The notes under the pieces are model-generated. The model searched no databases. It was not told the DNA's origin and saw only the letters and a program-made list of their open reading frames with translations. Below, in pieces: positions 12,029 through 21,509 of a stretch of 64,000 nucleotides of DNA. This DNA is from Coriolopsis trogii. Its lineage: Eukaryota; Basidiomycota; Agaricomycetes; Polyporales; Polyporaceae. Position 1 is the stretch's first letter; each line of letters begins with the position of its first letter. The DNA is taken from assembly GCA_020543525.1 (NCBI GenBank), contig JAHYIO010000036.1:2170001-2234000 (forward strand). Direction: 5' to 3'. A program made the position numbers and the translations under genes.

Positions 12029-13366
12029 CGCAAAGTCAATTGTCAGGGGCACGGCAGGCAAAACAGGGATGGTATGTATAGCTTGTGATGCCCCAGTGGG
12101 TATTTATACCTTTACTTGGCTCCTTCCATTGGAGAAGTCGACTGGCCATTTGCTCACGGGTATACAAGGTTCATTCGTCCTCACGCCTGTTCTCGCCTAA
12201 TCTCCGTTCTCAGTGCCCTATCGCACATCTTGAACCGGCATCGGACTCGAGGTACTCTTCACGTGCTTTATCAGGTACGTGTCTAGACACCGACTGTGAC
12301 CGACATAAATAGGTTGATGTTTGTCATAGGTCTCTCGTAGGTTGTGTTGTCAATGGCAGGCATAGGAGGAAGAAAGACCCGTTCACGCATAGTGTGGCGC
12401 CCTCTCTGGCATGCCCGCACTACATTTGCCAATCTCCCTATGCAACCCATCGTGGCGTTGATCCTCCATCGCCCATTTGCGCCGACTGTACACAGGTGCT
12501 TACTCGGAAGGCTTGTTGTGATGGCAGGATGGCCATGAATCCTGCTGCAACGGTACTTCCACCGAATGACGCACTGCTTCTGAAGTGAGGCGTTGAGGTA
12601 TGCCCCATTATAATCGCTGGGCAGAAATGATTGACCCACGACGACTGTACAGAGGCACGCTATCCTACTTGACTCATCATCCGTTGCACCGTATGAGCGG
12701 AGAAAGCAAACGGGGAGTTCACTGTTTTCCTCGCTGTAGCTTGCTGCGTATTCTGTGCATCGTTCTGGATAGCACGCGACACATCGGGACGATATGCAGG
12801 ACATGGACGAGATGTGAGTGCTTAGCGTGTCCTCCTGATATTTGCCCATGATTACCGCTTACTCGCGCGCAACGCTTACGAATAGCTGTTCACATCCCGT
12901 GTATCGTAGTGTGCCCGGCGAAAACGACATACGCGACGAACAAGGTCTGACCGGAGGTCACGCTGTCGATGATATTGTGCTCGATGTGGGCCACTCATGG
13001 CGTGAGCTTCGGACGAGCAACCTGCGCGTTCGTCATGGTGGGTACGTGTCTTACCCCATTGGGTCTTGGCATCGCATGCTGACTTTCTGTCTTAAGGGTG
13101 ACCAACAAGGTCCTGCGCCTCTGGGCATAGGATGCGTATCGGAGGGAGGATCGGAAGACGTCTGTGCGCTGCGCCGTTCCTGTACGAATCCTGGGATCCC
13201 GGCGTTATGTGCCATGTAGCCGCCAGGGTTGTCTCCCCTAGGCAGACGATTTACGGACCTATTGTATGGGGGGATGGACGGTCCTCAACGTCTGCTATCA
13301 AACGCGACCCCTTTGCAGAGAGGGTCCAAATCAGCTGAGTTTCAACGCTGCCGGCTGAGCCGGGCT

Positions 13367-13421
13367 ACTATAAAAGGCGATTTCCTTGTAAGGACTAGCG
13401 TAGGTACTATAAAAGGCGATT
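13367..13421 (+). repeat. Tandemly duplicated TATA-box block
   Basis: The 16-mer ACTATAAAAGGCGATT occurs at 13367-13382 and again at 13406-13421, a 39-bp period with similar flanks (TCCTTGTAAG and ACCTTATAGA). Each copy holds a consensus TATAAAAG. The second lies about 90 bp before the ATG at 13508, so it could drive a transcript there. Confidence 0.7.
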
Positions 13422-13507
13422 ACCTTATAGAGAGAATAACCACTTCCAGAAGTATTTACCTCCTCTCGTCCGACAAGCAACACGCTCTCTCTCTCCAACT
13501 TGCCACA

Positions 13508-13765
13508 ATGTCGGAAGGCGGGCTGTCGCCGTTGTGTTGTACCATCAGCAAGTATTTGATGACCTTGTTCTCACCACCCATCTTGTGCTTTGCCTCTACA
13601 GACCAAGGCTCCAGGGCAATCTATAAGTACTACCTCCGCTCCTTCCAGGTTCCTCCGAAACTGTGGACAAGTATGATGAGTTGGCGCGGCAAGGAATTTC
13701 TCTCCTATCGGCGGCAGCATATCTGTACCTTCAGATGCTGGCAGCCACTTCATGTATGGTTTTGA
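13508..13765 (+). CDS. Short ORF behind a doubled TATA box, unrecognised
   Basis: An ATG in good context (GCCACAATGTCG) follows a pyrimidine-rich leader and the duplicated TATA boxes. Read straight, it gives 85 residues starting MSEGGLSPLCCTISKYLMTL with no known motif. A canonical-looking intron (GTATTT at 13552 to CTCTACAG) would instead give a 22-residue peptide. Promoter-like sequence is the main reason to list it; protein evidence is weak. Confidence 0.2.
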   Translation: MSEGGLSPLCCTISKYLMTLFSPPILCFASTDQGSRAIYKYYLRSFQVPPKLWTSMMSWRGKEFLSYRRQHICTFRCWQPLHVWF

Positions 13766-14048
13766 ATTGTGCATGCCGAACAAAACTCCCGCACGTATAG
13801 CTTTCTCGCCCACATGCCAATGTAATATATCATTCATCTCTAACACCTATCGCGCGCAACAACAGACTTGGCATCCCTCCCCTTTTGTACACATTTGCTC
13901 ATGACGTACCATGAACTGGAGGTAGTCGGAGTCGTGGAAATCGCATTTGAGTCCGAGTTGCTTGGAGATGATCTTGCAGCAGAGCTCTTGACCTTTGGGT
14001 GTTGAAACATATACACAGGACCCAGGGCCACCAAAGAAGTAACGGTAG

Positions 14049-14391
14049 AAGGAGATATCGTAGGATCAACCTGAGCACGTATATAACCGTAGTATTGGCA
14101 GCGTACAGAGTGCAAAGCGCCGGCGACGCGTCGACGCGTCGGTCGTGTATAGATCTTGACGCGTGGTCGGAGATCGAATTCGTGCTGACAAACTCAGATT
14201 TCGACCCTCACGCTAAACTGCTCCAATTGATAGCAGACTACCGCCAGGGTGGCCGGTTGCGCAAGATTCATATAACAGTTTCGTTGTCTCTCATGGGTTA
14301 CTACGGACGCAGCATATCAGAGGTCGGCGCTGTCTCCACCGCTGATGGGACAATGTTTGTCGTATCATTGGGGGTGCCGCTCGAGTCGTGA
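14049..14391 (+). pseudogene. Possible gene remnant, unrecognised
   Basis: An open frame ending at TGA 14389-14391 contains a protein-like segment, IDLDAWSEIEFVLTNSDFD and then HAKLLQLIADYRQGGRLRKI, about 60 residues with normal hydrophobic spacing. It resembles the C-terminus of the many unclassified F-box-context or leucine-rich proteins of Agaricomycetes, which is only an impression. No convincing upstream exon was found. Confidence 0.22.
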
Positions 14392-15352
14392 CTAACCGCA
14401 TCTGGTGGGTACTACTAGTACTATGCGCTCAGAGGCAGTGTAGTCCTCCAGACTTTATAAACACAGCGCTGCGCAAAGTAGAGAAGGAACTCGTACTATT
14501 GACACCCTTTCCTAAACGCTATGCCCGAGCTCTTCGGTTTATACGCTGCCTTGTTTCCCAGCGTACGACACAAAGGCCGCTGAGAGAACCTCTACGCGAC
14601 TCGTAGGGGCCTGGTCCGCGGAGTGACTCCCCAACCACACACAGAGCACAACGCTACGCGATAACAGCAGAACGACCTACAGCTCATCGATAGCGTTCAT
14701 ACGAGGACTCGAGGAGCCATCCGGCATGCAGGCAGTCACGGACATGGGAGAAGGGGGCCGATCAGTGGCAAGTACAGTGACGTACTACAAGTCGTGCATT
14801 CAGCGACTACTTAGACTCTTGGGGGTGCTGGCATGCTGCCCCTTCCCTTTCCCTTCCACTCACCCAGTCGGCCTAGGGATTGCTGGACTCGTCTGCGCTC
14901 ATGACTATATATCCCGGTATTCCTCTTCCTCGACCCCGGACTTCGTCGAGCCCGCGCTGGAGCGACGACTGGGCGGGCCCGAAGGCGCCTCGGAAGTGGG
15001 GATGGCATCGGCAACCGGGTGGTTGACACGCGGGCGGTGTCGTATGAGTGTGGGACAAGGTAAGTGGTACGATTTGGCGGACGACTGGGATTCGGCCTCG
15101 GGCGATATGGGTGGGTTGATATGGGCGTTGTATGCACCGAGGAGTCTGGCAACTGGCCGTCGGCGAGCCGGGGCGACACTAGGCCTGCGTGGACGGGCGA
15201 GTGCTCACCCAGGGGCGCTCTGCTCAGTCACAATTGCAGTCAGGGGGATCCGGTGTGCAGGGCTTTGCGGTCAATAGGAGGTGCTGGCTGCCTGTCGGCG
15301 AACAACGGTGCGTCATGGGGAGCGAGTCAACAGGAGCCGGGCGGGGAGATAA

Positions 15353-15383
15353 GATTAGATGGCGCCATGGCAGCGATCTAATC
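15353..15383. promoter_or_regulatory. Inverted GATTAGAT/ATCTAATC dyad upstream of ERG3
   Basis: GATTAGAT (15353-15360) and its exact reverse complement ATCTAATC (15376-15383) flank 15 nt that include GGCGCCATGG. It lies 207 bp before the ERG3 start codon and about 65 bp before a TATA-like AATATAAG near 15450. It could be a dimeric factor site. No factor is assigned. Confidence 0.35.
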
Positions 15384-15589
15384 AGATCACATGCCAGCGC
15401 CTTGCACGTCGAAATTCTGGGTGAGTGGAACGACTTTCGGCTGCGCGCTTGCAATATAAGCAGCCCGCTAGCCTCGTCCTCCTCCCTCGTCCTCGTCGTT
15501 CCTGACGCCTCTGCCGCCGCCAGGCCCATCGCTCTGCTCGGTCTCTGCTCGCAGCCGTCTATCCCCCGTCGCTGCCACCGAAGTCAGAC

Positions 15590-16789
15590 ATGGATATCGT
15601 CCTCCACCTCGCTGACGAGTACCTGCTCGATAAAGCCTGGGCCGCGCTTCTTCCCGTGTCTGCGTTCACAACTGCTGCAACCAATGCGGCCGGCCTATAC
15701 AATGCCACTTCTCACGTTACTGCCCCGTCCTCCCAGCCCTCAGCATGGGCACAGCTCATCTCCTACATCCCACATCCGCCTTTCCCCGATGAGCTTCTCA
15801 CTTCCCCTCTCGTCGACTCAGCCAGCGTCACGTCAGCATGGCCCCGCGACTACCTACCACGCCAAATCGTCTCCCTTTTCGTTATCACATACATTGGCAT
15901 CCACTTCCTCTACTTCATCTTCGCCGGTCTCTCATACAAGTACATCTTCAACCATGAGATGATGAAGCACCCTCGCTTCCTCAAGAACCAGGTCAAGCTC
16001 GAGATTCAGTGCAGTCTAGCGTCTTTCCCCGGAATGACGCTTCTCACTCTTCCTATCTTCGTGGCTGAGGTCCGTGGATATTCGAAGCTCTACGACAACG
16101 TTTCCGACTACGGTTGGGCGTACCTCATTTTCTCCTTCGCTTTGTGAGTATTGGAGCATTATGCTCTTCTGAATTAAACTTGACGTCCTTCTCAGCTTCC
16201 TCGTGTTCACGGATTACTGCATCTACTGGATCCACCGGTGGGAGCACCACCCCATTTGTTACAAGTGGCTGCATAAGCCGCACCACAAGTGGTTGAGTGA
16301 GTGTCCACCATGTACATTGCATGAATGTCGCTGACATTCACCTCCCCAGTTCCCACTCCTTGGGCTGCATACGCTTTCCACCCACTTGATGGATACCTCC
16401 AGTCCACCCCGTACCACCTGTTCATCTTCCTCTTCCCCTTCCACCGCAAGCTCTACCTTGGTGCTTTCGTCCTCATCAACTTCTGGACCATCCTCATCCA
16501 TGACTCCGACATGATCACTGGCCACCCACTCGAGAAGGTTATCAATGGTCCCGCCCACCATACACTGCACCATCTCTACTTCACAGTAAACTACGGCCAG
16601 GTAAGTCACCCCGTTTACGCCCTCCGAATACGTCGAGTAGACGCTGACCACCGCATGACATAGTACTTTACTGTTGCCGACCGCTTAGGCAACTCGTACA
16701 GGCAACCAGCAGCCGAGCTCGATCCTATGCTAGACATCAAGGCCGCCGAGGCGAAGAAACAAAAGCAGGCACTAGGGAAGGAGCAGTGA
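15590..16789 (+). CDS. ERG3: C-5 sterol desaturase
   Basis: Introduces the C5-C6 double bond in late ergosterol synthesis at the endoplasmic reticulum, using O2, cytochrome b5 and a di-iron centre. Four exons (15590-16143, 16196-16296, 16350-16600, 16664-16789) give 343 residues with phases agreeing. The three His boxes of the fatty-acid hydroxylase superfamily are complete: HRWEHH, HKPHHK and HHTLHHLYF. Hydrophobic helices include FVITYIGIHFLYFIFAGLSY. The N-terminus MDIVLHLADEYLLDKAW and the RFLKNQVKLEIQ segment match fungal Erg3 closely. The C-terminus ends in a Lys-rich stretch (AEAKKQKQALGKEQ), compatible with ER retention. Nothing is missing; the gene should be functional. Confidence 0.95.
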
Positions 16790-17598
16790 TTATAGAGCTG
16801 CCCCTTCGGATTCTGTTGCCGTTCCGCTCTCACTTATTTGTCTCTCTACCGTCTGACGCTGTCTGTTTATTTTGCATTATTCACGATCCGCTCATGACGA
16901 CTCGCCCAAATGTACATTACTACCACACATACATACGCGCGCGTGCACGCCGCGTGCACCCCCTTCCGAGTTGGGCTCGCTTGCCACACCGTAGGGTGGC
17001 GGGAGCTTGCGGATGAGAGGAGGGGGAATACCAGAGCATCTCGGGTACTTGTAGGGGGAGAGGATCTAATAGGTTGCTAGTAGGGAGTCGTGTAGCTCAT
17101 CTAATGCATAGCTTGGCTCTTGGGATTGAATCATTGCAGTGTAATGTCGCGCATAGGGGGAGTGCCCTTTGGTAGTACCTGACCGTCTCGCAACTTCAGC
17201 TTCACAGAATGTGTACATCCTCGGACTGTCACGCACAACACATGGCACAAGACAAGACAACTGCAGCTGCAGCGCAACAATCGAGTGTTTGACATGATGC
17301 TTGGGAGAAGACAAAAAACAATGACAGGAAACAACTCAGCTAAGGCCTACAGCGTCGCACGCAGACGAGAACGATACAGTAGGTGATGGCACTCGTAGCA
17401 ACCTTCCGAGACGATTCAGCGTGTGCAGTATGCTTTTCGCCCCCTAGAGTAGCCCACATTCTCCATACCCGCCCAATCTCACAGCGTCTCCCATCCGTCT
17501 CCAACCAGTACAGTTCGCAAACGGTACCCTCCCGGATACACTCGCACCCCGAGGCCGGAAACCACCACCATGATGACGACCACGGATGCTACAGCGCC
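16790..17598. other. Convergent 3' intergenic region
   Basis: ERG3 and the RAE1-like gene converge across 0.8 kb. No gene, RNA or repeat is seen. Confidence 0.5.
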
Positions 17599-19121
17599 TC
17601 ACCGCTTCTGCGGCTTGCGCTTCACCTCGTCGTCCTTGCACGCGTGCAGCATGATCTTGTTCGGGTGGCCGGGGGTCATGCCCGAGTGGCCCTTCGACCA
17701 GTCGTACGAGACCGCGTAGGCGAAGATCGTGCCCGTGCGGTTGAAGGCCGTGCATGGGATCGGGCCTGGCGCTTGCTCAAAGGCTGCAGCACCGCAGCAG
17801 CAGCAGCAATGCGGACAAGTTATGATATGATATGACCGTGTGAGTGAGTGAGAATCGGGGTGAGCATGGGGCGGAAGGGGACGTACATTTGAGACGCGTG
17901 CGGGCGTCCTTGTCCCAGAAGTTAATAGTGCCGTCCGAGCCTGTGAGTGCGTGGTCGTGTGAGTCGACGGTGATGGTATGCATATGAGGGCGGCCTTACC
18001 GCAGGTGGAGAACGTCCCGTGAACGGGGTGGAACGTGATGTCGTTCACGGCATAGACGAGCGACTGATCCTTAGAGGAAGGGTTTTGGTCTCGGCGGTGA
18101 CACTTGAAAGAAAAGTTGTTGGAAGAGTCCTTCTCCTCCACATATCTATTGGTAAAGATGAGGAAACGTAGATACGAAGCGAATTGTCGAGGTACATACT
18201 GGATGGCCACACGACCCTCGATACTGCCCACAGCAAAGCCATTGGCGCTGGGGAAGCAAGAAACCACTCGTGTTTGCCATTTGAGGGGAGATACCAAAGT
18301 CTGATAGCCAACGACTTGGTAAGACACGTCTACATCCGAACCAGTGATCAATCACGGACCTTAAAGGGTGTGGTTGGGTTCTGAAGATTGAAGACCTGGA
18401 TGTGCCGCTCGGCAGTACCGACGACCATCAAGGGGTAGACAACATCCATGGTATAACACCGCTCTGGGAGCTGTACAGTAGACACAGGGGTTGGCGTACG
18501 CAAGTCCCAGTACTGCGGTAGAATTAGGGGGTGAGATAGGGAATACGGGAGAAGGTGGGGCACCCACTTTGACCGTCTTGTCCCAGCTGCCGGTGGCGAG
18601 ATAGCCACCCTGCGGGGACTCTATCCACCTCACGACGCGAATCGGCGCGTCGTGCTGGGCGACCTGCGAATTCTGGCCAGTCGTCACGTCGAACATCCTC
18701 CCAGCGTTGTCCGCGCCACCTGAGAGAATCTTGGACCCATCCTGTTCGTGCAAGTGCGCCACATTCATTCTACGCACGCATAGAACGCAAACACACTATC
18801 ACTTACTTTGTTCCAGCATACACTCAGCACCGGGCCTTGGTGACCGTACATTGCCTTGCCCTGCGTCTGCCCATTCGCGCCGACCTCGTAAATCCGAACC
18901 TATTCGCGAATGCAACTCCACATGAGATTACCAAACGCGTCTTAAGGCATATCTAAACGCACATTGTTATCCCAAGAGCCGACTGCGAGATAGTCAGCAC
19001 TTGGCGAGAAGGAAACTGCAGATATTGAGTCGGTCGGGGGGTCGGCGACCTCGATGTCTTTGTCTGGGGTAGCGTTGGAGCCCACAAGCCCTCCCGACGT
19101 GGAGGAGCCAAAGAACGACAT
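17599..19121 (-). CDS. GLE2: Nuclear pore-associated mRNA export WD-repeat protein Rae1/Gle2
   Basis: Rae1/Gle2 is a seven-bladed beta-propeller that binds the GLEBS motif of a nucleoporin (Nup98/Nup116) and supports mRNA export. The start [11 protein letters not shown] at 19121 leads into [20 protein letters not shown], then SWDNNVRIYEV. Further blades read [50 protein letters not shown] and [20 protein letters not shown]. The family hallmark [24 protein letters not shown] (here [12 protein letters not shown]) and the C-terminal [20 protein letters not shown] are all present, ending KPQKR at TGA 17601-17599. About eight short introns are required; one lies between the GSDG and CGK segments. 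Homology is unambiguous. Confidence 0.95.
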
Positions 19122-19426
19122 GAGAGGTGCAAGTCAGCCCAGAGTTTGCGACAAGACGAGGGAGAGGATAGGGATTGGAGGTGGGCGAAGGCAAGAAGAC
19201 AAGTTGCTGCTCCGGCACCGACATGTGTCTGCGTTCACTTGCACGACGCGTGACTCCGTGCCGCGTTAGGCAACTTGTCTGTCACACTTGTGCAGACGCC
19301 AAGATACGGGCCGCCTATCATAACTCTTCAACCTCCCTTTGTCTCGTCTCCAAACCTCTGCAAGACATGAACGGGAACTATGCCCCAAAGGTTAAGCACA
19401 ACGGTCGTTTAAAGCGATCCAAAAAG

Positions 19427-19509
19427 CGACCAACCTGGGATTCGAACCCAGAATCTTCAGCTATCTCGACCACCGGAAACTGACGCCTTAACCATTAGGC
19501 CAGTCGGCC
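19427..19509 (-). tRNA. tRNA-Arg (anticodon CCG) with a 10-nt intron
   Basis: The reverse strand folds as a complete cloverleaf: acceptor stem GGCCGAC with GUUGGUC, D arm GCC-UAAUGGUUAA-GGC, anticodon stem UCAGU with GCUGA, and T arm CUGGG-UUCGAAU-CCCAG, discriminator G. The anticodon loop is UUCCGG plus A, interrupted after position 37 by the 10-nt intron UGGUCGAGAU, which is the canonical intron site. 83 nt minus 10 leaves the standard 73. A run of five T directly follows the 3' end, as expected for a Pol III terminator. Internal A box and B box (GGUUCGAAUCC) are present. Confidence 0.9.
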
Positions 19510-19638
19510 GTTATAGGGCGTACTCTGTGTTGAGGTATGACTCTGTGAGTTACCTACATTGCAATGTCGATGGCCTGCACACTCTGTGCACACTGCATTT
19601 GTGCCAGCCGAGTTTGGGCAGGCTCTGCTCGTTCATGA

Positions 19639-20064
19639 CACGGCGGGCAAAGCTCCCTGAAAAGCACCCGGAAACAACGCATGGAATTAGGTAGAAATCT
19701 AAACGGTCCGGCAAAATTCACGCTCGTTTCCAGGTTAGGACGTGTTACTTATCCCGCGACATCCTCACGAATTTCCTCGCCGGTGAAATGAGGGTAAGCT
19801 GTCAATCACGATGACATGGGAGAGAAAGAGCTATGAAAGGTCACAATTCCAAGAAAATCCTGAGTTTCATAGCTCTTTCTCTCCCATGTCATCGTGATTG
19901 ACAGCTTACCCTCATTTCACCGGCGAGGAAATTCGTGAGGATGTCGCAGGATAGGCAACATGTCCTAATCTGGAAACAAACATGGATTTTGCCGGACTGT
20001 TTAGATTTCTACCTAATTCCATGCGCTGTTTCCGTGTGCTTTTCAGGGGGCTTTGCCCGCCGTG
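19639..20064. mobile_element. Foldback element with 200-bp arms and 3-bp target duplication
   Basis: Two 200-bp arms (19639-19838 and 19865-20064) are inverted copies around a 26-nt centre. The inner 83 bp are identical; the outer 117 bp differ at 13 sites, 12 of them transitions. The ends read CACGGCGGGCAAAGC, and TGA flanks both sides (19636-19638 and 20065-20067). CAC termini with a 3-bp duplication are typical of CACTA/EnSpm transposons, so this is best read as a non-autonomous foldback MITE of that kind. It has no coding capacity and sits 129 bp upstream of the tRNA gene. The family is inferred from ends only. Confidence 0.8.
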
Positions 20065-20375
20065 TGAATGTCTACATACAACGTCACCTCACGTATATGT
20101 TCATTCATCACTCACTCAACTTACGCCGCTTCTTCGACGTTCGTTCACTTCACGCCGCCCATCACCTACGGAGCCTGCGGGGTTTTCCCCTATTCGGCAA
20201 CCGAGTATCCATGTACGGGATGCAAGGAGATGCACCCGACGATCTGACCCAAGTTGTGACGTCGGACTGAGGTCAGTGAGAGCCGGGTCGTTCGCCCAGA
20301 CAATATAAAGTCTCGGTAGTGATGGACCATCCTCACAATCTTCGTCAATTTCCCGCAGTATTCGCATCATAAGCA

Positions 20376-20854
20376 ATGGTCAACCCAAGCCAATCTCGCG
20401 GGCCATACAACCTCCCTCCTGCCGGCCGTGACGTCGACAACCTGACCTATAACCCGCAAGCCGACGCTCGTCCCGACAACGCTGCCTTCGACGAGGACAC
20501 CGACCCCGGCATGCACCCTGTAGGCGCTCGCGGTGCGGACAATCAGCCCACCGGCCGCGACTACCGTACGGAGGACAAGGAGACAGAGCGTTCTGACGAA
20601 ACTGGCCGCATCCCTAGACGTGAGTCGAAACGATCATGGCGCTTCCTTCGGAGACCTGACAGTGTGCTTCAGGCGAGGTTGACGACCTACTGTCAAGCAC
20701 CACTGAGGACGAGCGCAATGTGTCCGGCTACACGCGGGGAAACCGCGTTGACGCTTATCAACAGGAGCGTAACCTTGATCGCGCTTTCGAGGAGACTGGC
20801 CTCGCCGACGCTGAGCAGGACGTTGAGATTGGAGCCGCTACTGGTCATCGCTAG
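20376..20854 (+). CDS. Hydrophilic, probably disordered small protein
   Basis: Two exons (20376-20619 and 20673-20854) join in phase to give 141 residues starting MVNPSQSRGPYNLPPAGRDV. The product is rich in Asp, Glu, Arg, Asn and Gly, lacks Cys and long hydrophobic runs, and contains DETGRIPRREVDDLLSSTTE near the splice. It has the look of a stress-induced hydrophilin, but I recognise no named family. A TATA-like CAATATAAAG lies about 70 bp upstream of the ATG, and its 5' region begins some 310 bp after the foldback element. Confidence 0.65.
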
Positions 20855-21509
20855 AGTGGAGCGGGGCAGCGCAAACGAATTGAATCGTTGTACGATAGGT
20901 TCCTCGAGGACTCCGCTCTGATTGTACGTTAGTTATGTATCCTAAATGGGACCACTTTCTTGTGCATGTCACATCACCTGTCGAGGAGGAAGAGCATGAG
21001 GGTAATGACTATGCATTGGCCATTGCAAGCGAAAGAGAAGTTGCCTCGCATATAGCCTTCGACAGCTCCTCTCCTCGGTCTCGTGGACGCTAACGGAGCA
21101 TCCATGCGGCGAGGCTGGCGGGGGAAGGGGAGGTCGGATTACCGGTTCCCGCGACATCGATGTTGAATTGAGCACGGGCGTAGTGTCAATGCGGGTGGGA
21201 AGCAAGTGTAATGCATGAGAATAACGTGCGTAAGCACATGCAGGTAGCAGATTCAGGTGGACTGAAGATGCATTAGAGGGAACAAGTGGTCGTAAGTCTG
21301 AGATAAAGGAAGGAGTAGTAGGGCGGTATAAGGGCGGTAAACGGAGATTTGAGAGCGCCCCCGAATCGACCGGCGCGCCACCGCGTCAAGTGCTCTGGAA
21401 GTCGAACTGCCTGCTCTCAACGCTTTCCCCTCTTCCACGACCTCCTGTCGCCGCGCCCTCCCCCCTGGTCATCGGGTCCGTATCCCCGCCATCCCTCACC
21501 GGTCTCGCG
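20855..21509. other. Intergenic before the sirtuin gene
   Basis: About 0.65 kb that must contain the sirtuin promoter. Nothing else is seen. Confidence 0.5.

Larger units (their letters stand above)
12029..15589. other. 3.5-kb gene-poor stretch
   Basis: No conserved protein is seen between the secreted-protein gene and ERG3. The 188-codon open frame on the minus strand (12849-12283) has no recognisable motif and is about the length expected by chance in 64 kb. A TATA-containing tandem duplication (13367-13421), a short open frame (13508-13765), a possible gene remnant (14049-14391) and a dyad in the ERG3 upstream region are listed separately. Confidence 0.45.

Noticed and set aside
12283..12849. 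188-codon open frame on the minus strand
   Set aside because: No motif, odd composition with scattered Cys, and a length expected about once by chance in 64 kb.
14726..15277. 183-codon open frame upstream of ERG3
   Set aside because: Gly/Arg/Ser-rich chance-like translation in the promoter region, no family features, and overlapped by equally long frames in other phases.
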